A DNA stretch of 64,000 nt from Halarcobacter sp. (GTDB lineage: Bacteria > Campylobacterota > Campylobacteria > Campylobacterales > Arcobacteraceae), in contig NZ_OY781470.1 in the NCBI RefSeq assembly GCF_963676935.1, positions 1,116,001 through 1,180,000 of the forward strand, written 5' to 3'. Shown here piece after piece: positions 54,279 through 62,540 of this stretch. Position 1 is the stretch's first letter. The number at the start of each line of letters is the position of its first letter. The notes beneath the pieces were generated by a model that was not told where the DNA came from, ran no database searches, and saw only the letters and a program-made list of their open reading frames with translations. The position numbers and the translations under genes are program-made.

Positions 54279-56714
54279 ATGAAGTTAAATATTAAATTGT
54301 TTATTGGTGCTTTTATATCATTTTTGATAATTACAAGTAGTATTATGTATGCCTTGTCTATTTTAAAAGAAGAAGCTGTAAATAATTATTTAACAATATC
54401 AAAACTAAATGCAAAATCTTTTTCTAAAGGTTTAAACCAAGATATTAGTAACATTGAACAAATAATTACAAATATTGCATCTTTATTTGATTTAGAAAAA
54501 GTTGATATAAATAATCGATTAGAACAAATGCAAATAAACTATCCTCAAATTAGATCTTTAAATATTTTAAAAAATGAAAAAATAATCTATAGCTCAAATA
54601 TTTATAATTTGGGAGTGGTTATAAATAATCAAAACTTTTTCCCTAAAACTTTATTTGATGATAATATTTTAAAAGTATCTACTCCTTGGACTGGAAGAGA
54701 TTTTATAAGTGGTAATGATATATATAATTATGAAGATGATTCTGAAACAATTGAAAAGTCATTTATTCCTATTTCTAAAAAAATAGAAACAATAGAAGGT
54801 GATTTTAAAGTTATAATTAACTTAAATAGTGATTACTTTATAAATAGTTTTATTACAAATATAGATTCTGAAAATGTAGTTTTTGAATTAGTTAGATTAG
54901 ATGGAATATTATTACTAAGTTCTGATAGTACAAAGTCTATTGGAAAAGATATTGAAGAGATCGATATTTTGAATAAAACGATAAAAAATAATATATACAC
55001 AGGAGTAAAAGATATTGCTGGAGTAAAATATATTTTAACTTCAACCTTAACAAAAAATTATCCAATTGGCATTTTTGTAAAACTTGATTATGAAAAAAAT
55101 CTTCTAAGTTGGAATAAAAAACAATATAGTTTTTTTATCATAATTATTACAATATTAATCATAAGTATCTTAATAGCATTAGTTTTTTTCTTTTTATATA
55201 ATAAAAAAAGAGAAGATGAAATAAAGACACATAAATTGCAAATTCAAGAACAAGAAAAATTTAAATTTTTATTTCAAGATTCTCATTTTTTAGCTGTTGT
55301 ATTAGATTTTGAAGGAAAAATTTTTGATATAAATAATTTAGCTATAAACTTTTTAGGAAAAAAAGCTATTCATTTAAGAGGAAATAATTTTTGGGATTTA
55401 GATTGTTGGAATGACGAATCAAGAAAAACTATAAAGTTTTTTATAAAAAATATAAATAGAAATAACATAGAAACAGAAGTTATAGCAATAGACAAAAATA
55501 AACAAGAAAGAGTTATTGATATAACTATTTCATCCTTAGACACTGAAAATGGCAAAATTATTGTTGTTATAGGTTTTGATATAACTGAAAGAAAGTCTAG
55601 AGAAAAAAGATTAAAACAAGCATATACTGTTTTTAATAATACTAGAGATGGTATTATGATTACAGATAAAGAAACAAAACTTATAGATGTAAATAAATCT
55701 TTTGAGAAAATTACTGGTTATAAAAAAGAGGAAGTAATAGGAGAAAAAACAAAAATATTAAGGTCTTCTTTAAATGATGAAATCTTCTATAATAAAATGT
55801 GGGAAAAAATAAACAAATTTGGCTATTGGGAAGGTGAAATAATAAATAAAAATAAAAATCAAGAAGAGTTCACTGAATGGCTAACAATAAATGCAATTTT
55901 TGATAAAAATGGTGAAGTGTTAAATTATATTGGAGTTTTTAGTGATATTACAGAACAAAAAATAAAAGAGAAACTTTTAAAAGAAAAAGATGATGTTTTA
56001 TACCAACAATCAAAAATGGCTGCTATGGGGGAAATGATAGCTAATATTGCTCATCAATGGAGACAACCTTTATCAGTAATATCTACTGCTGCTACAGGAA
56101 TGGTTCTTAAGAAAAATATTGGTATATCAGATGAAAAAGATGATATAGAATCATTACTTTTTATTAATGACTCATGTCAATACTTATCAAAAACTATAGA
56201 TGATTTTAGAAATTTTTTAAAAGTTGATAAAGATGTAAGGAAGTTTAATATCCATACAGCAATTGAAGATTCATTAACATTGTCTAGTATTAAAGTAAAA
56301 AGTGAAGAGATTAATATTGTACTAAATTTAGAAAAATTGCAAGTTTATGGAATAAAAAATGAGTTTATTCAAGTTTTGATTAATATCTTAAATAATGCAA
56401 AGGATGCTTTAGAGTCTTCTAAAATAAAAAATAAAATATTGTTAATTAATGTAACCGAAGAAGATGGTTATATTTATATAAAAATTCAAGACAATGCTGG
56501 AGGAATTCCTGAAAACATAATTAATAGAGTTTTTGAACCATATTTTACAACTAAACATCAATCAAAAGGTACGGGGATAGGTTTATATATGTGTGAAGAG
56601 ATTATTAAAAATCATATGAAAGGATTTTTATCTGTAAAGAATAAAGAATTTAAATATAATAAACAAGAATACAAAGGAGCATGTTTTATTATTAAAGTAC
56701 CAAATAAAAAATAA
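54279..56714 (+). CDS. Cache-PAS-PAS sensor histidine kinase
   Basis: 811 residues: membrane helix about 5-27, periplasmic Cache-type sensor about 35-280 (DISNIEQIITNIASLF; RLDGILLLSSDS), membrane helix about 285-310, two PAS domains (about 325-440 and 445-565; DITERKSREKRLKQAYTVF and GVFSDITEQKIKEKLL), a HisKA domain with MGEMIANIAHQWRQPLSVIS (phospho-acceptor His592) and an HATPase domain (N-box INILNNAKDALE; DNAGGIPE; TGIGLYMCEEI). No response regulator is encoded in the window, so its partner is elsewhere. The gene follows the solute-binding protein by 24 bp and ends in a hairpin. The HQWRQPL class is abundant in Arcobacter-like genomes. Confidence 0.92.
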   Translation: MKLNIKLFIGAFISFLIITSSIMYALSILKEEAVNNYLTISKLNAKSFSKGLNQDISNIEQIITNIASLFDLEKVDINNRLEQMQINYPQIRSLNILKNEKIIYSSNIYNLGVVINNQNFFPKTLFDDNILKVSTPWTGRDFISGNDIYNYEDDSETIEKSFIPISKKIETIEGDFKVIINLNSDYFINSFITNIDSENVVFELVRLDGILLLSSDSTKSIGKDIEEIDILNKTIKNNIYTGVKDIAGVKYILTSTLTKNYPIGIFVKLDYEKNLLSWNKKQYSFFIIIITILIISILIALVFFFLYNKKREDEIKTHKLQIQEQEKFKFLFQDSHFLAVVLDFEGKIFDINNLAINFLGKKAIHLRGNNFWDLDCWNDESRKTIKFFIKNINRNNIETEVIAIDKNKQERVIDITISSLDTENGKIIVVIGFDITERKSREKRLKQAYTVFNNTRDGIMITDKETKLIDVNKSFEKITGYKKEEVIGEKTKILRSSLNDEIFYNKMWEKINKFGYWEGEIINKNKNQEEFTEWLTINAIFDKNGEVLNYIGVFSDITEQKIKEKLLKEKDDVLYQQSKMAAMGEMIANIAHQWRQPLSVISTAATGMVLKKNIGISDEKDDIESLLFINDSCQYLSKTIDDFRNFLKVDKDVRKFNIHTAIEDSLTLSSIKVKSEEINIVLNLEKLQVYGIKNEFIQVLINILNNAKDALESSKIKNKILLINVTEEDGYIYIKIQDNAGGIPENIINRVFEPYFTTKHQSKGTGIGLYMCEEIIKNHMKGFLSVKNKEFKYNKQEYKGACFIIKVPNKK

Positions 56715-56739
56715 AAAGCAATATTTAAAGAGCTTTTTT
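56713..56739 (+). terminator. Hairpin after the histidine kinase gene
   Basis: AAAAAGC (56713-56719) pairs with GCTTTTT (56732-56738), with a 12-nt loop, and the 3' arm itself is the T-run. It lies immediately after the stop codon. Modest strength. Confidence 0.5.
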
Positions 56740-56740
56740 A

Positions 56741-56746
56741 TATAAT
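56741..56746 (+). promoter_or_regulatory. -10 box of the tRNA-Glu promoter
   Basis: A consensus TATAAT ends 17 nt before the first tRNA base, within the T-rich sequence after the kinase terminator. No clear -35 is seen. Confidence 0.5.
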
Positions 56747-56763
56747 TTCACTCTCAAATTTAT

Positions 56764-56839
56764 GACCCCGTCGTCTAGTGGCCAAGGACGTCAGGATTTC
56801 CTCCTGAAGACGGATGTTCGAATCATCCTGGGGTCGCCA
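56764..56839 (+). tRNA. tRNA-Glu (anticodon UUC), CCA encoded
   Basis: The 76 nt fold as a complete cloverleaf: acceptor GACCCCG/TGGGGTC with a G.U closing pair, D arm GTCT/GGAC, anticodon stem TCAGG/CCTGA, four-base variable region AGAC, T arm GGATG/CATCC with loop TTCGAAT, discriminator G and encoded CCA. The anticodon loop ATTTCCT puts TTC at positions 34-36, which reads GAA/GAG. The 5' part (TCGTCTAGTGGCCAAGGAC) matches glutamate tRNAs. Odd: position 37 is C, where a purine is almost universal, and A32 could pair with T38. Confidence 0.9.
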
Positions 56840-56978
56840 ACTTATATTTACTATAAAATCAATTTAATGCTGTACATTTTTTAAAAAGTGCAAAGAAAAT
56901 TGATAGAATAAATCTTAAATATGAACATTATTAATGGTATATTTTTATATTCTTCTTCTTTTAAGCGATTAAGAGAAT

Positions 56979-57027
56979 ATTTACATTGTAAATTTAGTTG
57001 ACAAAAATTATTAATTTTGGTTATTAT
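56979..57027 (+). promoter_or_regulatory. ydhR-like gene promoter with adjacent palindrome
   Basis: A consensus -35 TTGACA (56998-57003) and -10 TATTAT (57022-57027) have an 18-bp spacer. A 15-bp palindrome ATTTACA-T-TGTAAAT (56979-56993) ends 4 bp before the -35 and could be a regulator site. The remaining part of the 210-bp gap after the tRNA (56840-56978) holds nothing I recognise. Confidence 0.65.
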
Positions 57028-57049
57028 AGCGAAAAAATTAGGATGACAA

Positions 57050-57361
57050 ATGAAATATTTATTACAAATTGATTTTCCACATAATGGACCTTTTGGTAAA
57101 GAGATGAGTGAAGCTATGGCTGATTTAGCAAAAGATATTGCTACAGAAGAGGGCTTGGAGTTTAAAATTTGGACTGAAAATGAAGCTACTAAAGAAGCTG
57201 GTGGAATTTATGTATTTAATAATCTTGATGATGCAAATAGATATTTAGAAAAACACACAAAGAGACTACAATCTTTTGGATATGACAATATCAAGTCAAA
57301 GATATTTAATATAAATGAAGAGTTAAGTGTACTTTCTAAGGCTGAGTTTTTGAAGGTTTAA
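57050..57361 (+). CDS. ydhR: YdhR-type dimeric alpha-beta barrel monooxygenase
   Basis: 103 residues, the length of E. coli YdhR, and closely similar to it along its whole length: LLQIDFPHNGPFGKEM near the start, KIWTENEATKEAGGIYVF in the middle, and YLEKHTKRLQSFG before the last strand. The family is a ferredoxin-like dimeric barrel annotated as putative monooxygenase; its physiological substrate is not established. It is a stand-alone cytoplasmic gene with its own strong promoter. A 165-bp gap with a long palindrome separates it from the envelope lipid operon. Confidence 0.88.
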   Translation: MKYLLQIDFPHNGPFGKEMSEAMADLAKDIATEEGLEFKIWTENEATKEAGGIYVFNNLDDANRYLEKHTKRLQSFGYDNIKSKIFNINEELSVLSKAEFLKV

Positions 57362-57438
57362 ATATCTTTAAAAACTAATATTCTTTTATTCTTTGATTAT
57401 CTTATTTTTTATTCATTATACAATTAACAAAAAGTAAA

Positions 57439-57466
57439 TAAATTATGAAATTTATTTCATAATTTA
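57439..57466. promoter_or_regulatory. 28-bp palindrome upstream of the envelope lipid operon
   Basis: Perfect 13-bp arms TAAATTATGAAAT (57439-57451) and ATTTCATAATTTA (57454-57466) around TT. No T-run follows, so an operator is more likely than a terminator. A possible -10 (TACAAT, 57493-57498) and a ribosome binding site (AAGGAA, about 57514-57519) for the next gene lie downstream. Confidence 0.5.
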
Positions 57467-57526
57467 TTCATAAAAAGTTCATTTACTTGTAATACAATCC
57501 TTTAAACTTTATAAAGGAACCTTCGA

Positions 57527-59431
57527 GTGAATATTATTTTTAAACTTTTAAAATATTATTTTTTATTAATAAGTATATTTTTTATTGGACGGCTTGTACT
57601 ATTTATTAGCTATTTTGACCATTTTATTGATTCTGATTCAAATATCTACTTAAGCTTTTTATATGGCTTAAAAATGGATACAATCGTTGCTTCAATAATA
57701 TTAATTATTCCAACATTTATGTTAACAATTATGCCTAGATATTTTAGTAATATTATAGACAAAATATTAAAAATTTATTTTTTAGTATTTTCGATTTTTG
57801 CAATTTTTATTGAAGTAGCAACTTTCCCTTTTATGGCACAATATGATTCTAGACCAAACTATTTGTTTATAGAATATCTTGAATATTCAAAAGAAGTTTC
57901 TTCAATGATCTTTGCAGATTATAAGATTGAACTTCTAATTGCATTTACTATTATCTTAAGTTTTTGTTTTTTATATCTAAAAAAATATAAAGATAGTTTT
58001 GTTGAATTATTTGAAATAAATTATTTTAAGAGATTTTTATTGTTTTTGCCTTTGATGATAGTTCTTTTTATAGGGATTCGTTCATCTTTTGGACATAGAC
58101 CTGCAAATATTTCTGATGCCATGTATTCATCTAATAGAGTATTAAATGAAGTAAGTAAAAACTCTATTTATAGTATTGGTTATGCCTTATATTCTTCTTT
58201 TAAACACAGTAATAAAGATATTCAAAAAAGATATGGAAGTATGAGTATTGATGAAGCAATAAAAAGAGTAGAAAAAAGACTTAAGATAGAACAAGGTGAT
58301 GCTAAATATGTTTTAAATAGAAAAGAGCCTACACATTTCTCAAATGATAATAAAAAAAATATAGTTATATTTATTCAAGAGAGTATGGGATACCAGTTTG
58401 TTAAGGCAGTTGGAGGAGAAGATGGTATAACACCAAATTTTAATTCATTAGCAAAAGAGGGGATTTTATTTAAGCAATTATATTCAAATGGAACACGAAG
58501 TGTTAGAGGAATTGCAGGACTTACTTCAGGTATTTTTTCAATCCCAGGAAAAGGTGTGGTAAAAAGAAATAAAGCACAAAATGGTTTTTCTACAATTGCC
58601 TCTTTACTTAAGCCTTTCGGATATTATTCATCATTTATATATGGTGGAGAAAGTAGATTTGATAATATGAAATCTTGGTTTTTAGGAAATGGTTTTGATG
58701 AGATTATTGACCAAGAAAAGTTTACTAATCCAGAGTTTGTAGGAACTTGGGGAGTAAGTGATGAAGATGTAGTAAAAAAAGCAAATGAAGAGTATAAAAA
58801 ACTTTATAAAGATAATCAAAAATTTGTATCAGTAATATTTTCTACCTCAAATCATACACCATTTGATTTCCCTGATGGAAAGATAGAGTTAGTAAAAGGT
58901 GAAGCAAAAAAGAGTGTAAAAAATGCAGTTAAATATGCAGATTATGCTATTGGTGAATTTATTAAATTAGCTAAAAAAGAGGATTATTATAAAGATACGA
59001 TATTTCTTATAGCTGCTGATCATAATGTAAGAGTTTATGGAGAAGATATTGTTCCTGTTGATATGTTTCAGATTCCTGGATTAATTTTAGCAGATGGAAT
59101 AAAACCTCAAACATATGAGAAGTTAGCTACCCAACCTGATTTATTAGCTACTGTATTAGATTTAGCAGGAATAGAAACTAATAATTCAATTATGGGACAC
59201 TCAATATTTAGTGATAAAAAGCAAAACTTAAATCTTATGCAGTTCAATGATAGGTATGCTTTAAGAGTTGATGATAAGGTATCTGTACTAAGACCAAATA
59301 CAAAACCATTAACTTTTTTGTATAAAAATAAACATTTAGTAAAAGCTTTAGAGGATATAGAGTTGGAAAAAGACCTTTTGGCATTTATTGTATTATTAAA
59401 CCATATTTATGAAAATAAATTATTTAGATAA
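57527..59431 (+). CDS. LTA synthase-family sulfatase-fold transferase
   Basis: 634 residues: about five N-terminal membrane helices (residues 1-185) and an extracytoplasmic sulfatase-fold domain (about 275-560). Active-site pieces are visible: metal-ligand strand IVIFIQESMG, nucleophile Thr323 in SNGTRSVRGIAGLTSG, STSNHTPFDFP and metal-binding IAADHNVRVYG. LTA synthase-like enzymes of Gram-negatives move phosphoglycerol from phosphatidylglycerol to an acceptor (for example periplasmic glucans), leaving diacylglycerol; the acceptor here is unknown. The start is GTG at 57527, 8 nt after an AAGGAA site. It heads a four-gene operon with EptA, a PAP2 phosphatase and DgkA. Confidence 0.87.
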   Translation: MNIIFKLLKYYFLLISIFFIGRLVLFISYFDHFIDSDSNIYLSFLYGLKMDTIVASIILIIPTFMLTIMPRYFSNIIDKILKIYFLVFSIFAIFIEVATFPFMAQYDSRPNYLFIEYLEYSKEVSSMIFADYKIELLIAFTIILSFCFLYLKKYKDSFVELFEINYFKRFLLFLPLMIVLFIGIRSSFGHRPANISDAMYSSNRVLNEVSKNSIYSIGYALYSSFKHSNKDIQKRYGSMSIDEAIKRVEKRLKIEQGDAKYVLNRKEPTHFSNDNKKNIVIFIQESMGYQFVKAVGGEDGITPNFNSLAKEGILFKQLYSNGTRSVRGIAGLTSGIFSIPGKGVVKRNKAQNGFSTIASLLKPFGYYSSFIYGGESRFDNMKSWFLGNGFDEIIDQEKFTNPEFVGTWGVSDEDVVKKANEEYKKLYKDNQKFVSVIFSTSNHTPFDFPDGKIELVKGEAKKSVKNAVKYADYAIGEFIKLAKKEDYYKDTIFLIAADHNVRVYGEDIVPVDMFQIPGLILADGIKPQTYEKLATQPDLLATVLDLAGIETNNSIMGHSIFSDKKQNLNLMQFNDRYALRVDDKVSVLRPNTKPLTFLYKNKHLVKALEDIELEKDLLAFIVLLNHIYENKLFR

Positions 59432-59441
59432 AGAATTTAAA

Positions 59442-61052
59442 ATGAAAAATATTACACAATATAAACTTATTACACTTAGTGCTTTAGTTTTTGCATTATT
59501 TTACAATTTCACTTTTATAAGGGAGTTTTCAAAGGTATATGATTTAGTAGGAGTAAATATTATATATTTTTTGTCAGTTTTTGTAGTTTTTATATTTCTA
59601 AATGTGTTCTTATTTACACTTATAAGTAGCAGATATTCCACAAAGCCATTTTTAATTTTAGTTTTTATGGTTTCATCTTTTGTAGCATATTTTATGGATA
59701 CATATAATATAGTTGTTGATAGTGAAATGATAAGAAATACTCTACAAACAAATATAGATGAGTCTTTAGATTTATTTAGTATGAAGTTAGTTTTATATGT
59801 TTTCTTTTTAGGATTAGTTCCATCTTTTTTAGTTTACAAATCTAAAATAAAATATGAAAATATAAAAAAAGAGGCGATTAAAAAACTTAAAGTATTGTTT
59901 TTTTGCTTTTTTATTATTATTGTTATAATTTTTAGTTTTAGTAAGTTTTATGCATCATTTTTTAGAGAGCATAAATCTTTAAGATATTATATAAATCCTA
60001 CATATTGGGTTTATAGTATTGGTAATTATTTTACAAAGTCAATTACTCCAGATACTACACAGTTCAAAATTATAGGAGCTGATGCAAAGATAACACCACC
60101 TTTAGATGAAGTAGATAAAAAAGAACTTATTATTATGGTAGTTGGGGAAGCATCAAGGGCAGATAGATTTTCTTTAAATGGTTATGAAAAACAAACAAAT
60201 CCACTTTTAGAAAAAGAAGATATAGTAAATTTTTCTAATATGTATTCTTGTGGTACATCAACAGCAGTTTCAGTTCCATGTATGTTTTCTATTTATACAA
60301 AAGATGATTACAGTTACAAAAAAGGTATTTCTACAGAAAATGTTGTAGATGTTTTAACTGATACAAAAGATGTAAAGGTACTTTGGAGAGATAATAATTC
60401 AGACTCAAAAGGTGTTGCTTTAAGAGTAGATTTTCAAGATTATAGAACAGCAAAAAACAATAAGGTTTGTGATCTTGAATGTCGTGATGAAGGTATGTTA
60501 ATAGGCTTAGATGAATATATCAAACAAAATAAAAATGAAGATATATTTATAGTTTTACATCAAATGGGAAATCATGGACCAGCATATTATAAAAGATATC
60601 CAAAAGAGTTTGAAAAGTTTACTCCTGTATGCAAAACAAATGAATTAGAAAAATGCACACAAGAAGAGGTAAGTAATGCTTATGATAATGCAATACTTTA
60701 TACAGATTATTTTTTATCAAAAGTGATAAACTTCTTAAAACCCTATTCAAAGGATTATGAAACTGCAATGTTATATATGAGTGACCATGGGGAAAGTTTA
60801 GGTGAAAATAGTTTATATCTACATGGAATGCCATATTTAATAGCCCCAGAAAATCAAAAACATGTTGCTTCATTTATTTGGTTAGGAAAGGGTGATATTA
60901 GAGAAGATATAGATGTAGAGAAGCTTAAAAGTTATTCCAATAAAAGATTTTCACAAGATAATCTTTTTCATACTCTTTTAGGTCTTTTTGAGGTTGAATC
61001 AAAAGTGTATAAAAAAGAATTGGATATATTAAATGACGCAAAAATCGATTAA
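59442..61052 (+). CDS. eptA: Phosphoethanolamine transferase (EptA/EptC/MCR family)
   Basis: 536 residues from the ATG at 59442; five N-terminal membrane helices and a periplasmic sulfatase-fold domain. It transfers phosphoethanolamine from phosphatidylethanolamine to lipid A (in Campylobacter also to other envelope targets). Visible are metal strand IIMVVGEASRADRFSLNGY, nucleophile Thr274 in SCGTSTAVSVPCMFS with flanking Cys270/Cys280 spaced as in MCR-1, a further cysteine pair VCKTNELEKC, HQMGNHGPAYY and MSDHGESLGE. The frame also offers ATG 59409, overlapping the upstream gene by 23 bp, but that has no ribosome binding site, whereas AAAGAA lies 6 nt before 59442. The PAP2 gene overlaps its end by 20 bp. 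Expected effects are reduced negative charge and polymyxin tolerance. Confidence 0.92.
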   Translation: MKNITQYKLITLSALVFALFYNFTFIREFSKVYDLVGVNIIYFLSVFVVFIFLNVFLFTLISSRYSTKPFLILVFMVSSFVAYFMDTYNIVVDSEMIRNTLQTNIDESLDLFSMKLVLYVFFLGLVPSFLVYKSKIKYENIKKEAIKKLKVLFFCFFIIIVIIFSFSKFYASFFREHKSLRYYINPTYWVYSIGNYFTKSITPDTTQFKIIGADAKITPPLDEVDKKELIIMVVGEASRADRFSLNGYEKQTNPLLEKEDIVNFSNMYSCGTSTAVSVPCMFSIYTKDDYSYKKGISTENVVDVLTDTKDVKVLWRDNNSDSKGVALRVDFQDYRTAKNNKVCDLECRDEGMLIGLDEYIKQNKNEDIFIVLHQMGNHGPAYYKRYPKEFEKFTPVCKTNELEKCTQEEVSNAYDNAILYTDYFLSKVINFLKPYSKDYETAMLYMSDHGESLGENSLYLHGMPYLIAPENQKHVASFIWLGKGDIREDIDVEKLKSYSNKRFSQDNLFHTLLGLFEVESKVYKKELDILNDAKID

Positions 61053-61728
61053 TTTTCAAATTCTTCTTAGTTTTATTTTATTGGTTTTTGTATTAATATT
61101 TTTTCAAGTTACTGATGTAGATATTTATATTCAAGAACTTTTTTTCAATTTTAATAATATGACTTGGATATGGAATAGACAAGAACCAATTAGTGAGTTT
61201 TTATTATATTCTGGATTAAAGAAAAGTTTAATTGTTTTTGCTTTATTTATTTTAGGTATTTTAGTGATTTTTTGGAGAAAACAGATTATTAAAAAGTATC
61301 GTTTTGGTCTAATTGTAATAGTCTTATCCTCTATAATAGTCCCTTTTACTATTATTAGTTTAAAAAATATTACAAATACTCCTTGTCCTAAAAATATAGA
61401 ATATTTTGGTGGAAACTATCCTGATATCAAGGTTTTTGATTCTTACCCTAAAGATTTTGTACAATATGGTAAAATTCGATGTTGGCCTGCAGGTCATGCA
61501 AGTGGCGGATTTGCTTTGATGTCATTGTTTTTTCTATTTAAAAAAAGAAAAAACCAAATTTTAGCATTAGGTTTTGCTATTAGTTTGGCATGGCTAATGG
61601 GCTTATATAAGATGGCAATAGGAGATCATTTCTTAAGTCATACAATAATAACTATGTTAATTGCATGGTTAGAGATACTATTAATAGCTAAATTTACAAA
61701 AAGGAAATTTTTTGAGAAATCAACCTAA
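61033..61728 (+). CDS. PAP2-family lipid phosphatase (LpxE-like candidate)
   Basis: 231 residues with about six membrane helices. PAP2 motifs are present in variant form: KNITNTPCPKNIEYFGG (for KxxxxxxRP), WPAGHASGGFALMSL (for PSGH) and MAIGDHFLSHT (for GxHxxxD, with the last acid replaced). It lies right behind eptA (20-bp overlap), as lpxE does with eptA in Helicobacter pylori, where the lipid A 1-phosphate is removed before phosphoethanolamine addition; that role is inferred from context. The alternative is a general phosphatidate or undecaprenyl-pyrophosphate phosphatase. Its end overlaps the start of dgkA by 17 bp. Confidence 0.8.
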   Translation: MTQKSINFQILLSFILLVFVLIFFQVTDVDIYIQELFFNFNNMTWIWNRQEPISEFLLYSGLKKSLIVFALFILGILVIFWRKQIIKKYRFGLIVIVLSSIIVPFTIISLKNITNTPCPKNIEYFGGNYPDIKVFDSYPKDFVQYGKIRCWPAGHASGGFALMSLFFLFKKRKNQILALGFAISLAWLMGLYKMAIGDHFLSHTIITMLIAWLEILLIAKFTKRKFFEKST

Positions 61729-62074
61729 ATACAATTTTTTTAAAAACACAAGTTATGCACTAAATGGAATAGTTGATTTAGTAAAAACAGAAAGCTCATT
61801 TAAAATAGAGTTGATATTAGTTTTATTCTTATTGCCAGTATTAATATTTATTGATACTTCATTAATAAATAAACTTCTAATGTTTATTAGCTTGTTTGGG
61901 ATGTTGATTGCAGAAACGATAAACAGTGCAATAGAAAGAACAGTTGATTTAGTAACATTGGAACATCATATTATGGCGAAACGGGCAAAAGATGTTGGAA
62001 GTGCAATAGTCTTTTTTAGTATTATTATTTTTGTTGTAACTTGGCTTACAATATTTTATATTATATTTTTTTAG
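61712..62074 (+). CDS. dgkA: Diacylglycerol kinase
   Basis: 120 residues, the usual DgkA size, with three membrane helices and the signature ETINSAIERTVDL followed by AKRAKDVGSAIVF. It phosphorylates diacylglycerol to phosphatidic acid at the inner membrane. The start is TTG at 61712, with AAGGA at 61701-61705; no ATG is placed to give the family's N-terminus. In this operon it probably recycles diacylglycerol released by the LTA-synthase-like enzyme and EptA. It converges on fur, with only 10 bp between stop codons. Confidence 0.92.
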   Translation: MRNQPKYNFFKNTSYALNGIVDLVKTESSFKIELILVLFLLPVLIFIDTSLINKLLMFISLFGMLIAETINSAIERTVDLVTLEHHIMAKRAKDVGSAIVFFSIIIFVVTWLTIFYIIFF

Positions 62075-62101
62075 TGAAAATAGTCTATTGACAATTTTCA
62101 C
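62074..62101. terminator. Inverted repeat between convergent dgkA and fur
   Basis: GTGAAAAT (62074-62081) pairs with ATTTTCAC (62094-62101), spanning the dgkA stop and the last codons of fur. Neither side has a downstream T-run, so it is only a candidate bidirectional terminator. Confidence 0.35.
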
Positions 62102-62534
62102 AAATTCCATAAATAGTCATAATATGATCTTCCAATATAAAACCATTTTTTTCTGCAATTTTTATTTGGTTTAATTCAATAAAATCATCTGAAAATTCAA
62201 TTATTTTATGACAATTTGTGCAAATCATATGATCATGATGTTGTTCTTGTTTAAATTCAAACCTTTTAGTATTATCTCCCACATCTAAAGATTCTACAAT
62301 ATTCATTTGTTCAAAGAAGTTTAAGCTTCTATAAACTGTAGCTATACCAATATCTAAATCAAACTCTTTTTGAACTTTTTTAGTAATCGCTTCTGCACTT
62401 AAGTGTTCATTACTAAAATATAAAACTTTCAAAATACAATCTTTTTGAACAGTATTTTTAAAACCTTTTTTTGTAACTAAGGTTTTAAATTCATCTAAAA
62501 AATGTTCAAACTTTTTTTCTTCTTTTTTTGTCAT
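62085..62534 (-). CDS. fur: Ferric uptake regulator Fur
   Basis: 149 residues, typical Fur length. An N-terminal winged helix contains GIATVYRSLNFFEQMNIVES (recognition helix region), then the metal-binding dimerisation domain: HHDHMICTNCHKIIEFSDDF with the first CxxC, IAEKNGFILEDH, and the terminal IYGICENCQ with the second CxxC. The pattern HHDH plus E and H ligands is that of Fur rather than Zur or PerR, although PerR cannot be excluded by eye. It represses iron-acquisition genes when loaded with Fe2+. The ribosome binding site is AGGAAA overlapping the end of the small upstream gene, so the two are probably cotranscribed. Confidence 0.92.
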   Translation of the reverse strand: MTKKEEKKFEHFLDEFKTLVTKKGFKNTVQKDCILKVLYFSNEHLSAEAITKKVQKEFDLDIGIATVYRSLNFFEQMNIVESLDVGDNTKRFEFKQEQHHDHMICTNCHKIIEFSDDFIELNQIKIAEKNGFILEDHIMTIYGICENCQ

Positions 62535-62540
62535 AATTAA

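Noticed and set aside
59409..59441. Earlier ATG for eptA at 59409
   Set aside because: It overlaps the upstream gene and lacks a ribosome binding site; the ATG at 59442 has AAAGAA at good spacing and gives the usual N-terminus.
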